From Nitratireductor mangrovi (GTDB taxonomy: Bacteria > Pseudomonadota > Alphaproteobacteria > Rhizobiales > Rhizobiaceae): a stretch of 64,000 bases of DNA. The notes under the pieces are model-generated. The model ran no database searches. It was given only the letters and a program-made list of their open reading frames with translations, and had not been told where the DNA came from. The DNA lies in assembly GCF_007922615.2 (NCBI RefSeq), contig NZ_CP042301.2:2790001-2854000 (forward strand). Reading direction: 5' to 3'. Positions within the stretch are counted from its first letter, which is position 1, and each line of letters begins with the position of its first letter. The translations under genes were made by a program, and so were the position numbers. Of the stretch, positions 8,076 through 16,225 are shown in pieces.

Positions 8076-9395
8076 ATGATGAGCCAGGAACAGAACGATC
8101 TGATCACCCGTGTGGGACCGGGAACCGGTGCCGGCGCCGTCCTGCGCAGATACTGGCAGCCTGCGGCGCTGAGCGAGGAACTGATGACGGCGCGCCCGGT
8201 GGTGCCGGTCACACTGCTTGGCGAAAAGCTGGTGCTTTTCCGCGATAACAAGGGCGACCTCGGTCTGATCGGGCGCCATTGTCCGCATCGCGGCGCCGAT
8301 CTCTGCTACGGCCGCCGCGAGGACAACGGCCTGCGCTGCCCCTTCCACGGCTGGCATTTCGACCGCGACGGCCAGTGCGTGGAGCAACCGGGCGAGCCGG
8401 AAGGCAGCCAGATGCACAAGAACATCAGGACGGTCTCCTATCCGGTGGTTGAGAGGAACGGAATCGTCTTCGCCTATATGGGCCCGGGCGATCCACCGGC
8501 CTTCCCGGCCCTCGACTGCTTCGCCGCCCCCGACAGCCACGTCTTCGCCTTCAAGGGGCTGTGGGAATGCAACTGGCTGCAGGCCATGGAGGTCGGCATC
8601 GATCCCGCCCATGCCTCCTTCCTGCATCGCTTTCTGCAGGACGAGGATCCCTCCGAGGGTTACGGGAAACAGTTCCGTGACAAGGCGGCCAATACCGACA
8701 TGCCGATGACGCAGCTGCTGCGCGAATACCCGCGGCCGGAGATCAGGGTCGAGGAGACCGACTATGGCATGCGCCTGATCGCGCTGCGCCACATGGAGGA
8801 TGGCCGCAGCCATGTGCGCGTCACCAACCAGATCTTCCCCGAGGCTATCTGCATCCCGATGTCGAACGAGATGACCATCACCCAGTGGCACGTGCCCGTC
8901 GATGACGAGACCTGCTACTGGTATTCGATGTTTACCAGCTTCGGCAAACCGGTCGACAAGACGGTGATGCGCGAGCAGCGGCTCAAGGAACACCACCTGC
9001 CTGACTACGCGCCGATCAAGAACAAGCGCAACAATTACGGCTACAATCCCGACGAGCAGGAAAGCCTGACCTATACCGGCATGGGTCTCGACATCAACGT
9101 CCACGACCAGTGGGCGGTGGAGTCGATGGGCCGGATCCAGGACCGTACCGACGAACATCTCGGCCGCAGCGATGTCGGCATCATCAAATACCGCCGGCGC
9201 CTGATCAACGCGATTAAGGGTCTGCAGCAAGGTGACGCGACCGCCCTGCCGATGCAGGGCGCCGCGGAGGTCATCGAGGCCATCCGCGGCCCGATCTCCA
9301 TTGACGCCATCGGCGCGACCGAGGCGTGGGAGAGCGTCTGGAAGGAAGGCGACACCGCGCGCCGCGCCGCTTGCACCTGGAACGCTGCCATCTAA
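8076..9395 (+). CDS. Rieske 2Fe-2S ring-hydroxylating oxygenase, phthalate-dioxygenase-like
   Basis: 439 residues. The Rieske cluster ligands are in RHCPHRGADL and, 18 residues later, RCPFHGWHF (Cys-X-His … Cys-X2-His). The catalytic domain has the NWLQAMEVGIDPAHASFLHR segment with the Asp-x2-His-x4-His mononuclear iron pattern. This architecture and length fit the single-polypeptide alpha-type oxygenases of the phthalate 4,5-dioxygenase / vanillate demethylase group. These insert oxygen, cleave ethers or demethylate amines. The start is a Met-Met pair at 8076, with AGGAGG just upstream. Substrate unknown. The downstream glutamine-synthetase-like ligase hints at a nitrogenous compound (inference). 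Confidence 0.9.
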   Translation: MMSQEQNDLITRVGPGTGAGAVLRRYWQPAALSEELMTARPVVPVTLLGEKLVLFRDNKGDLGLIGRHCPHRGADLCYGRREDNGLRCPFHGWHFDRDGQCVEQPGEPEGSQMHKNIRTVSYPVVERNGIVFAYMGPGDPPAFPALDCFAAPDSHVFAFKGLWECNWLQAMEVGIDPAHASFLHRFLQDEDPSEGYGKQFRDKAANTDMPMTQLLREYPRPEIRVEETDYGMRLIALRHMEDGRSHVRVTNQIFPEAICIPMSNEMTITQWHVPVDDETCYWYSMFTSFGKPVDKTVMREQRLKEHHLPDYAPIKNKRNNYGYNPDEQESLTYTGMGLDINVHDQWAVESMGRIQDRTDEHLGRSDVGIIKYRRRLINAIKGLQQGDATALPMQGAAEVIEAIRGPISIDAIGATEAWESVWKEGDTARRAACTWNAAI

Positions 9396-9458
9396 GCTGG
9401 CGAAGTGGCTATCTGATCGCGTTTCATCAGGACGCGGGGGCGTGAGAGGCATCGCAGC

Positions 9459-10907
9459 ATGAGTGATATTCGCGACGGCAGGCTGGCGAAGCTCGGCCTG
9501 TTGGACGGAGACCAGCTGGCGCTGGCAGAGGACGTGATTGCCCGTGTCGAGGCCGAGGGGCTGGAAACGGTGCGCGTACTCTTCGCCGACCAGCACGGTG
9601 TGCTACGCGGCAAGACTGTGGTCGTCGATGCCCTCCCTTCTGTCTTCAGAAGCGGCATGGCGATCACCTCGACGCTGCTGCTCAAGGACACCTCGCATCG
9701 CACCGTCTTTCCTGTCTGGGGCGACGATATCGGTTTCGGCCGCGGCACACTGACCGGCGCCGCCGACATCATGATGGTGCCCGACCCGTCGACATTCCGG
9801 ATCTTGCCGTGGTCGCCGCACAGCGGCTGGCTCCTCTGCGACCTTCACCACACCGACGGTACGCCGATCCCGTTTTCTGCCCGCCGTATCCTGCGTCAGG
9901 CGATCGACCGCCTGGCGGCCACGGGCCGTCAACTGGTCTGCGGACTCGAGGTTGAGTTCTACGTCTTCCAGGTCGAGCAGCCGCGCCTCGACCACGCAGA
10001 TGGCGGCATGCCGGCTTCGCCTCCGGAGACGAGCCTGCTGTCACATGGTTACCAGTATCTGACCGACGCCCGTTACGACGCTCTCGAAGACGTGATGGAC
10101 GAGCTGCGCCGCGCCTGCCAAGCGGTCGGTCTGCCGGTCCGCTCGATGGAAGCAGAATTCGGCCCGAGCCAGTGTGAGTTCACTTTCCAGCCTGACGGCC
10201 CGATGAACCACGCCGACGCGATGATGCTGTTCCGGTCATTGGTGAAGCAGGTCACCGCCGGCATGGGCCTGCACGCCACCTTCATGTGCCGGCCGAAGGT
10301 CGAGCATGGCATGGCGAGCGGCTGGCATCTGCATCAGTCGCTGGTCGACGCAAAGACCGGTGACAACCTCTTCATTCCGGACGACGACGGCGCGCTTTCG
10401 TCGACGGCAAGCGGGTGGATCGCCGGCCTGCTCGATCATGCTGCCGAGACCTGCTTCCTCACAACGCCCACGGTCAACGGCTACAAGCGCTACCAAGCTT
10501 TCCAGCTCGCCCCGGACCGCATCCAGTGGGGCCGCGACAACAAGGGCGCCATGATCCGCGGCCTGATGACGCCCGGCGACGCAGCAAGCCGCATCGAAAA
10601 CCGCGTCGCCGAGCCGGCAGCCAACCCCTATCTTTATTTCGCCTCGCAGATCCTGTCGGGCCTCGACGGGCTGGAGCGCCGCCTGCAGGCCCCGTCGCCG
10701 GTCGAAAACCCGTATGACAGTGACGCCGCCTCGCTGCCGAAGAGCCTGATCGCGGCCATCGACCGTTTCGAGGCGAGTGACTTCTATCGCGACCGGCTCG
10801 GCGCCGACGTTGTCTCCTGGCTTACGCGCATCAAGCGAGCCGAGTGGGAGCGTTACCTGATGACGGTCTCCGAATGGGAACAGCGCGAGTATTTTTCGCT
10901 GTTCTGA
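9459..10907 (+). CDS. Glutamine synthetase-family ligase (gamma-glutamyl-amine ligase type)
   Basis: 482 residues with the GS beta-grasp N-terminal domain and C-terminal catalytic domain. Visible motifs are GLEVEFYVF with metal-binding Glu, the EAEFGPSQCEF segment, WHLHQSL in the ammonia/amine pocket region, and SRIENRVAEPAANPYLY near the end. Divergence from housekeeping GlnA and the neighbours suggest it joins glutamate to an organic amine, as PuuA, IpuC or aniline-pathway ligases do, rather than to ammonia. It follows the Rieske oxygenase by 63 bases on the same strand. Which amine is used cannot be told. Confidence 0.85.
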   Translation: MSDIRDGRLAKLGLLDGDQLALAEDVIARVEAEGLETVRVLFADQHGVLRGKTVVVDALPSVFRSGMAITSTLLLKDTSHRTVFPVWGDDIGFGRGTLTGAADIMMVPDPSTFRILPWSPHSGWLLCDLHHTDGTPIPFSARRILRQAIDRLAATGRQLVCGLEVEFYVFQVEQPRLDHADGGMPASPPETSLLSHGYQYLTDARYDALEDVMDELRRACQAVGLPVRSMEAEFGPSQCEFTFQPDGPMNHADAMMLFRSLVKQVTAGMGLHATFMCRPKVEHGMASGWHLHQSLVDAKTGDNLFIPDDDGALSSTASGWIAGLLDHAAETCFLTTPTVNGYKRYQAFQLAPDRIQWGRDNKGAMIRGLMTPGDAASRIENRVAEPAANPYLYFASQILSGLDGLERRLQAPSPVENPYDSDAASLPKSLIAAIDRFEASDFYRDRLGADVVSWLTRIKRAEWERYLMTVSEWEQREYFSLF

Positions 10908-10966
10908 ATTGCTGCCCCGCCGCTTTGCTTCGGCGCTTGTTCGCTGCTGTCGGCACTGATCCGGTG

Positions 10967-11914
10967 TCACTCGAAAACGATACGCGGGAAATAGAACGAG
11001 ACCACCCAGTTGGGCGCGTCGACGATCTCGCTGACCCGCAGGTCGCCGCAGACCGAGCACAGCATGTAGGCTTCGACCGCTAGCATGCCGTGCTGGCGGA
11101 CAAGCAGGTCGATCATGCCAGAAAGCGCGGCCCTTGCGCCCTGCCAGAGGTCGGGCCCGACACCGGTGGTCACCTCGTAGCCGGCACCGTCGAGATGCCG
11201 CGTCACCGGGCCCGGCGTGGTGAAGCGTGGCATAGCGAGTTGCGCATCCTTGACGAGGTCGAAGGTCAGCGTAGTGGTCATCGGGCTTTCGATCGCCGTA
11301 CCGCAGACCTCGCCGTCGCCCTGGGCGGCATGGGTGTCGCCGACCGAAAACATTGCGCCGGCGACCTCGACCGGCAAATAGAGCACCGTTCCCGCCGACA
11401 GATCGCGGATGTCGAGATTGCCACCGACGCGGCGCGGCGGCACCACGGAGTGGCGGCCGGGCGCGGCCGGCGCGACGCCCATGGTGCCGGCGAAAGGCCG
11501 CAGCGGCACCCGCGCATGACGACCGAACAGCGCCGGCTGCAAGGTCGCCGCATCGTATTTCCAGATATGCAGGGCAGGGTCGGGAAACTGGTCGGCGAGC
11601 AGGCCGAAGCCGGGGATGTTCGCGGTCCAGCCGAAACCAGATGGCGCAAACCCTTCTACGGTGATCTTCAACGCATCGCCCGGCTCGGCGCCGTCGACAT
11701 GGATCGGGCCGGTCACCGGATTGACCTTGCCCGGTTGCATGCGCGCGAGGTCGACGACGGTGCTGTCCGCCGTCAGCACGCCACAGGAGGCCTCCATACA
11801 TTCGAAACTCACGGTCGTGCCTGGCGCAACGATCAAGACCGGTGGGTTGGTGTTGTCCCAGCCGAAATGGTGATGGTCGCGGTGGATCGTGTGAGCACCG
11901 TGGCTATGCATCAT
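10967..11914 (-). CDS. Acetamidase/formamidase family protein
   Basis: 315 residues of the FmdA/AmdA family, which hydrolyse formamide or acetamide to ammonia and the acid. Family features are the His-rich N-terminus (HRDHHHFGWD), a VNPVTGPIHVDGAEPGDAL segment, and GDTHAAQGDGEVCGTAIE with the conserved metal/active-site acidic and His residues. It is convergent with the GS-like gene (59 bases apart), so it is in the same neighbourhood but not the same transcript. It fits a block that releases nitrogen from an amide, though its substrate range is not evident. Confidence 0.9.
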   Translation of the reverse strand: MMHSHGAHTIHRDHHHFGWDNTNPPVLIVAPGTTVSFECMEASCGVLTADSTVVDLARMQPGKVNPVTGPIHVDGAEPGDALKITVEGFAPSGFGWTANIPGFGLLADQFPDPALHIWKYDAATLQPALFGRHARVPLRPFAGTMGVAPAAPGRHSVVPPRRVGGNLDIRDLSAGTVLYLPVEVAGAMFSVGDTHAAQGDGEVCGTAIESPMTTTLTFDLVKDAQLAMPRFTTPGPVTRHLDGAGYEVTTGVGPDLWQGARAALSGMIDLLVRQHGMLAVEAYMLCSVCGDLRVSEIVDAPNWVVSFYFPRIVFE

Positions 11915-11970
11915 CGTCTCTCCCCCTGTCGCTACGATCCCGGCCGAGGTCGATAAGGTCTCGATCTGCG

Positions 11971-12426
11971 CTATTGCCCGGCCGCCTCGCGCGCGATCTC
12001 GTCGAGCATCTCGTTGACCTTGTCGCGCCCGCCGCCGGCCGGCAGCCGGCGGAAGCCGACATGGACCGTGCCCGGATCGCCCTCAGTCTCGTAGACGAAG
12101 ACGACATAGGGACAATAGGCGATGTTGCCGATATCAGCCTCCATCGCTTCGCGCGACACCACCGCCGAGCAGAACTGGAAGAACTCGGCGTTGCGATAAA
12201 GCGCCTTGTCGGCACCGACATCCTCGGCGGTCCTTTGCAGCATCTCCCCGATCAGCCCGTGGTAGTCGACGACGTAGCCGCGGTTGATGATGGCGCCGTT
12301 AACCTCGAACGCGACATCGGCAAACACGGTGTCGGTCGTGTAGGTGGTCACGTCGTCGGCGGCGGCCGCCGGCAGCGCCGTACCGACCGCGGCGGCGAAA
12401 AACATCGTTCGAAACGTCCGGTTCAT
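11971..12426 (-). CDS. Secreted DUF302-family protein next to the sox locus
   Basis: 151 residues with a Sec signal peptide (Met-Asn-Arg-Thr, hydrophobic stretch, Ala-Ala-Ala about residue 23). The mature part fits DUF302, a small alpha/beta domain of unknown function found in many sulfur- and metal-related loci. Two cysteines are present (FQFCSAV and AYCPYVV). ATG 12426 was chosen because it starts the signal peptide behind a GGAGAG site; the frame is open further upstream but reads as non-coding. It is divergent from the metallo-hydrolase gene at 12596 and shares its AT-rich promoter gap. A function in Sox metabolism is inferred from position only. Confidence 0.7.
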   Translation of the reverse strand: MNRTFRTMFFAAAVGTALPAAAADDVTTYTTDTVFADVAFEVNGAIINRGYVVDYHGLIGEMLQRTAEDVGADKALYRNAEFFQFCSAVVSREAMEADIGNIAYCPYVVFVYETEGDPGTVHVGFRRLPAGGGRDKVNEMLDEIAREAAGQ

Positions 12427-12551
12427 CTGTCTCTCCTGTGCCCTGTATTGTCCATCCTCGCCACGCGTGCCACGACTGTCCACTGCGCCAATCGGACTGG
12501 CGCACAACTGGCACGCCCGTGGTACCGACTGGTTGACGCGCCCGGCGGCGC

Positions 12552-12577
12552 ATGAAATCATTCAAAAAACTGAATAT
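12552..12577. promoter_or_regulatory. Candidate SoxR-type operator before the metallo-hydrolase gene
   Basis: This AT-rich island holds ATGAAATC at 12552-12559 and CTGAATAT at 12570-12577, plus an internal ATTCA/TGAAT dyad (12560-12564, 12571-12575). Exactly the same two octamers sit side by side in the soxS-soxV gap at 15410-15425. Here they are separated by 10 bases, one helical turn. It lies in the divergent DUF302/hydrolase promoter region. Confidence 0.45.
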
Positions 12578-12595
12578 GTCATTCCGGAGGCATTC

Positions 12596-13504
12596 ATGCT
12601 GAAACGCCGCGATTTTCTCGCCGGTTCCGCCGCCGCGCTGACACTTGCCTTGGCCGCGCCGGCGCGAGCCGTCGGCAGGCTTGCGGTCGGCCAGAACGAA
12701 CTCGTCATCGTCAGTGACGGGCATATGGAATTGCCGCTTCGCTTCGTTTTCCCGGACATCCCCGAAGCCGAGCTTCAGGCAATGTTGGCCGAAAGCGGAA
12801 TGCCGACCGACGGCTACCGGCCGGACTGCAACGTCACGCTCATGCGTTCGGGTGACCGGCTCGCCATTTTCGATGTCGGCGCCGGCCCCAACTTCCTGCC
12901 GACCACCGGCGACCTGATCGCAAATCTCGGCGAGGCCGGCATCGACCCGGCCGAGGTGACCGACGTCATCTTCACACACGCCCACCCGGATCATCTTTGG
13001 GGCCTGCTCGACGATTTCGACGATCTGGCCTTCCCCGACGCCGCCTACCGCATGGCGCGGACCGAATGGGATTTCTGGCGCGCCGACGGCACGCTCGAGG
13101 CCATGCCCGAGGAGCGCAAGAGCTTCGTCGTCGGGGCGCAGAACCGCATGCAGGCGATCGAGGACCAGATCGAACTGTTCTCGCCCGGCGAAGAGGTGTT
13201 TCCGGGCGTGGAGGCGATCGACACGTCAGGGCACACGCCGGGCCACGTCGCCTTCATGATTCACGGCGGCGCCGAGCCGGTGATGGTCGTCGGGGACGCG
13301 CTGACCAACGCAATCTCGTTTGCCCGGCCGGAAATCGAGACGGGCAGCGACCAGGACCGGGCCAAGGGCGCGGAAACGCGCGTCCGAATGCTCGATCGGC
13401 TCGCGACCGACGGGGCGCGCATCGTCGCCTTCCACCTGCCGCATCCCGGTATGGGAACGGCGGAACGCAGTGGTGCCGGGTACCGGTTTGTGCCTCTCGG
13501 CTGA
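12596..13504 (+). CDS. Tat-exported metallo-beta-lactamase-fold hydrolase (SoxH-like)
   Basis: 302 residues. A twin-arginine signal (KRRDFLAG followed by an Ala-rich hydrophobic stretch to about residue 25) sends a folded protein to the periplasm. The metallo-beta-lactamase zinc motif is intact: His128-x-His130-x-Asp132-His133 in THAHPDHLWG, with later His in DTSGHTPGH and a C-terminal FHLPHPG. Similar periplasmic hydrolases lie at the edge of sox clusters (SoxH) and in quinoprotein relay loci. The start at 12596 follows CCGGAGG; the frame is open upstream to 12344 but without a plausible start. It probably cleaves a thioester or persulfide-type substrate (inference). Confidence 0.8.
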   Translation: MLKRRDFLAGSAAALTLALAAPARAVGRLAVGQNELVIVSDGHMELPLRFVFPDIPEAELQAMLAESGMPTDGYRPDCNVTLMRSGDRLAIFDVGAGPNFLPTTGDLIANLGEAGIDPAEVTDVIFTHAHPDHLWGLLDDFDDLAFPDAAYRMARTEWDFWRADGTLEAMPEERKSFVVGAQNRMQAIEDQIELFSPGEEVFPGVEAIDTSGHTPGHVAFMIHGGAEPVMVVGDALTNAISFARPEIETGSDQDRAKGAETRVRMLDRLATDGARIVAFHLPHPGMGTAERSGAGYRFVPLG

Positions 13505-13505
13505 G

Positions 13506-14603
13506 CTATTCGGCCGGCTCGGAACCGAAACGGCGAAAGGCGGCGAGCGGCGAGCCCTCGATCAGATAGGCAAGACCCATGCGCGCGCCGAGCGCGATGG
13601 AGAAGATGACGAAGGGGGCCGAGACCGCCAACGCGGAGACGGCCGTGATCCCCTGACCGATCGTGCAGCCCAGAGCGAAGACGCCGCCAGCGCCCATCAG
13701 GAAACCGCCGACAAGATGGCGACCTAGCTCGCGCGCATCGTCGCAGGCTTCCCAGCGGATGTCGTGGCGACGCCACGCGCAGAGCGCGGCACCTGCAACG
13801 ACGCCCAGCACGAGCCCGACCCCGTAATCCGGCCCTTGGCCGGTGAAGGCGATCGCTTGCAGGATGGTGTCAGCCACCGGAACCACGAACGAGCCTGCCT
13901 CGACCTGTACGGGCATGAACGAGGCGCGTGCTGCAAGCGTGGTCGCCACCCAACCGAACGCGATCACCGCGCCGACCACTCCGGCGGTCGCGACGGCGCC
14001 GCGCGAAAGCCGCCCCGCACCACCGGCAAGCGCCCAACAAAGCAAGCCGGCGGCAACAAGGACGGCCACGGCAAGGCGCAGATCGACACCGGACAGGGCC
14101 GAGACGATGGCGCCGATCGACTGGTCGCCGGCGAAGGAAAGGTCGATCGCAAGCTTGTCGACGGCCTCGACCCGCAGGAGCGCCAAGAGCCCGCGCTGGG
14201 CCGCGAGCGCCGACAGGCCGAGCACCAGGATCACCACCAGCGCGCGCAGGCTGCCGCCGCCGGCCCGCACAAGCGCGCCGAACCCGCAGGTTCCGACGAG
14301 CGCCATGCCGAAGCCGAAAGCGAGGCCGCCGAGGATCGCGCCGGTCAGGCCAAAGGACGGCGCCAAGTAAAAGCTGCGCGCCGGATCGGCAAGGCCGGCG
14401 AAGCTCAGCACCTGCGTAGCGATCAGCGCGAAAGCGGCCGCCAGCACCCACGTACGCACGCCGCTGCCGTCGCCGGCGTACCAATAGCGCTCGAGCGCCG
14501 CCATGGTGCAGAAATGCTGCCGGCGCGCAGCATAGCCCAGGACCGTGCCGGCAAGGATTCCCGCGACCGGCAGAAAGGCGGGCGATGCGAAAAACTCCTG
14601 CAC
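13506..14603 (-). CDS. soxT: SoxT, YeeE/YedE-family sulfur-compound permease
   Basis: 365 residues and about 9-10 membrane helices. The YeeE/YedE (Sulf_transp) signature appears twice: an N-terminal YAARRQHFCTMAA and a mid-protein GFGMALVGTCGFGALVRAGGG, with Cys and Gly residues expected to relay thiosulfate or sulfane sulfur across the membrane. A C-terminal GVFALGCTIGQGI repeats the pattern. GTG 14603 was chosen because a GGGAGGAG site precedes it by a few bases. It is the last gene of the leftward soxS-soxR-soxT operon, as in Pseudaminobacter and Paracoccus sox loci, and probably moves the sulfur signal or substrate that SoxR senses. Confidence 0.85.
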   Translation of the reverse strand: MQEFFASPAFLPVAGILAGTVLGYAARRQHFCTMAALERYWYAGDGSGVRTWVLAAAFALIATQVLSFAGLADPARSFYLAPSFGLTGAILGGLAFGFGMALVGTCGFGALVRAGGGSLRALVVILVLGLSALAAQRGLLALLRVEAVDKLAIDLSFAGDQSIGAIVSALSGVDLRLAVAVLVAAGLLCWALAGGAGRLSRGAVATAGVVGAVIAFGWVATTLAARASFMPVQVEAGSFVVPVADTILQAIAFTGQGPDYGVGLVLGVVAGAALCAWRRHDIRWEACDDARELGRHLVGGFLMGAGGVFALGCTIGQGITAVSALAVSAPFVIFSIALGARMGLAYLIEGSPLAAFRRFGSEPAE

Positions 14604-14641
14604 CTGGTCTCCTCCCAAGACCGCCGGCCACGCGTCGTCCG

Positions 14642-15007
14642 TCAGGGTTGCCTGACCTTCGGCTCTCCCTGACGCACCGGCGCACAAAACAGGCCGTAAA
14701 GCGTCTCGATGACCGAGGCGACCTCTGCACTTGCGATCGAATAGTAGATGACTCGCCCCTCACGACGCGTGTTCACCAGCCGGTCGAAGCGCAGCCGTGC
14801 CAACTGCTGCGAGACGGCGGCCTGGGGCATGTCCATGATGTTCTCGAGTTCGGAAACCGACTTCTCGCCCTCGGCCAGAAGGCAGAGGATCAGGAGCCGG
14901 CTTTCATGCGACAGGGCCTTGAGCAGTTCGCTCGCCTTGCGCGCCTGCGCCAGCAGCGCCTCGAAGTCCTCGGGCGCTTGGTCGGGATTGAGTCTGGGCA
15001 GGTTCAT
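14642..15007 (-). CDS. soxR: SoxR, ArsR-family persulfide-sensing repressor of sox genes
   Basis: 121 residues with an ArsR/SmtB winged helix-turn-helix (KSVSELENIMDMPQAAVSQQL, wing NTRREGRVIYYS). Two cysteines, Cys42 (LLILCLL) and Cys108 (GLFCAP), have exactly the numbering and spacing of the redox pair in BigR and close to that in SqrR, which form a disulfide or polysulfide bridge on exposure to reactive sulfur and then leave DNA. It should therefore repress the sox operons until thiosulfate or sulfide is present. The start overlaps the soxS stop (ATGA at 15004-15007). Likely operators lie at 15398-15433 and 16830-16847. Confidence 0.92.
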   Translation of the reverse strand: MNLPRLNPDQAPEDFEALLAQARKASELLKALSHESRLLILCLLAEGEKSVSELENIMDMPQAAVSQQLARLRFDRLVNTRREGRVIYYSIASAEVASVIETLYGLFCAPVRQGEPKVRQP

Positions 15008-15381
15008 TCGGCTTCTGTCTCGTCAAGTTTGGCGATCAGGTCGCCTAGAAGATACCAGAAAAACTCATCGCCGGGGTAGCCGCGGATACGGCCGACCTCG
15101 CGGCCGTCCTCGACCAGAACGAAGGTCGGCGTAAAGCGCTCGATGGCGACATGCGCGAGGTCCTGCGGCCACGGTCCGGTAATGTCGACGCGGCGCAGCG
15201 GCGCCCGCGCCCCCTCCTCGGTCGTTGCATAGGCGGGCGCGATCTCCTCGTTGAAGCGTGCGCACCACGGACAGCCCGGCTGCTCCATCATCACGAGTTG
15301 GGCCGCGTCCGCGCGCAAGGGCGCCGACACGACCATCGCCAGCATGGCCGCCAGGCAGATGAAAGCTGTGGTCCAGCGCAT
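15004..15381 (-). CDS. soxS: SoxS, periplasmic thioredoxin-like protein
   Basis: 125 residues: a Sec signal peptide to about residue 27, then a thioredoxin fold with the active-site pair Cys37-Pro-Trp-Cys40. SoxS keeps the SoxY carrier cysteine reactive by reducing it in the periplasm, with electrons from a CcdA-type membrane protein such as SoxV. The start at 15381 gives a clean signal peptide behind CAGGGAAT; an upstream in-frame ATG at 15432 would place the start within the AT-rich operator and is unlikely. It is first in the soxSRT operon and divergent from soxV. Confidence 0.88.
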   Translation of the reverse strand: MRWTTAFICLAAMLAMVVSAPLRADAAQLVMMEQPGCPWCARFNEEIAPAYATTEEGARAPLRRVDITGPWPQDLAHVAIERFTPTFVLVEDGREVGRIRGYPGDEFFWYLLGDLIAKLDETEAE

Positions 15382-15397
15382 TGAATTCCCTGTTCCG

Positions 15398-15433
15398 ATT
15401 GCAACATATATGAAATCCTGAATATCTTGCAAT
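15398..15433. promoter_or_regulatory. Candidate SoxR operator in the divergent soxS-soxV gap
   Basis: ATTGCAA (15398-15404) and TTGCAAT (15427-15433) form a perfect 7-base inverted repeat around an imperfect AT-rich dyad, ATAT…ATAT at 15406-15425. In Pseudaminobacter salicylatoxidans the ArsR-type SoxR is known to bind between soxS and soxV, so location and form agree. Confidence 0.65.
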
Positions 15434-15481
15434 GCGCCGGCGCCGCACCCTAGGTAAGGCGCACGAAGCTGGAGACGATCG

Positions 15482-16216
15482 ATGCTCGATGTGAGCCTGG
15501 GCGGCGCCCTTCTGGCGGGACTGTTGTCCTTCGTCTCGCCCTGCGTGCTGCCGATCGTGCCGCCCTATCTGGCATGGCTGGCCGGGCTGAGTTTCGAGGA
15601 GTTGCGCGCCGAAAGCCTGGCGGCCGAGCGCCGCCGTCGCATCCTGATGGCCGCTTTTGCCTTCGTGCTCGGCTTCACCACTGTGTTCGTGGCGCTCGGC
15701 GCGACTGCCAGCGTTATCGGCAAGACGGTGGCGCAATATTTCGACGTCCTTTCGGTGATCGCCGGCATCATCATCATCGTAATGGGCCTGCATTTCCTCG
15801 GCCTGTTGCGCATCGCCCTGCTCTACCGCGAGGCGCGGGTGCAGGTCGAGAGCAAGCCGGCCGGACTCGCCGGCGCCTATATCATCGGCCTTGCCTTCGC
15901 CTTCGGCTGGACGCCCTGCGTCGGCCCGGTTCTGGCCGCGATCCTGTTCGTCGCCGGCTCCGAAGGCACCGCCGCGCGCGGCGCGCTGCTGCTTGCCGTC
16001 TATTCGCTCGGCATCGGCATTCCGTTCCTGCTCGCCGCGGCGTTTGCCGGCCCGTTCCTGGGATGGGCGGCGCGGTTCCGCCGCCACATGCACAAGATCG
16101 AGATGGCCATGGGCGGGATGCTGGTCGTGACGGGGATCCTCTTCATCACCGGCCAGATGGCCACCATATCGTACTGGCTGCTCGAGACATTTCCGATCTT
16201 CCAGACCATCGGCTAG
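15482..16216 (+). CDS. soxV: SoxV, CcdA/DsbD-type membrane thiol-electron transporter
   Basis: 244 residues, six predicted membrane helices. The two CcdA-family cysteines are present: Cys21 in FVSPCVLPIVPPY and Cys146 in FGWTPCVGP. They pass reducing equivalents from cytoplasmic thioredoxin to periplasmic thioredoxins (SoxW, SoxS). First gene of the rightward sox operon, 9 bases before soxW and divergent from soxS. Confidence 0.93.
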   Translation: MLDVSLGGALLAGLLSFVSPCVLPIVPPYLAWLAGLSFEELRAESLAAERRRRILMAAFAFVLGFTTVFVALGATASVIGKTVAQYFDVLSVIAGIIIIVMGLHFLGLLRIALLYREARVQVESKPAGLAGAYIIGLAFAFGWTPCVGPVLAAILFVAGSEGTAARGALLLAVYSLGIGIPFLLAAAFAGPFLGWAARFRRHMHKIEMAMGGMLVVTGILFITGQMATISYWLLETFPIFQTIG

Positions 16217-16225
16217 GAGGCCGTC

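Noticed and set aside
7905..9596. 563-codon open frame on the minus strand
   Set aside because: Antisense to the reductase and Rieske oxygenase genes, and no recognisable domain.
10918..10935. Weak 5-bp hairpin between the GS-like and formamidase genes
   Set aside because: Stem CGCCG/CGGCG with an 8-base loop is expected by chance at this GC content and has no T-run.
10236..11801. 521-codon open frame on the minus strand
   Set aside because: Runs across the GS-like and formamidase genes in a wrong frame; no domain seen.
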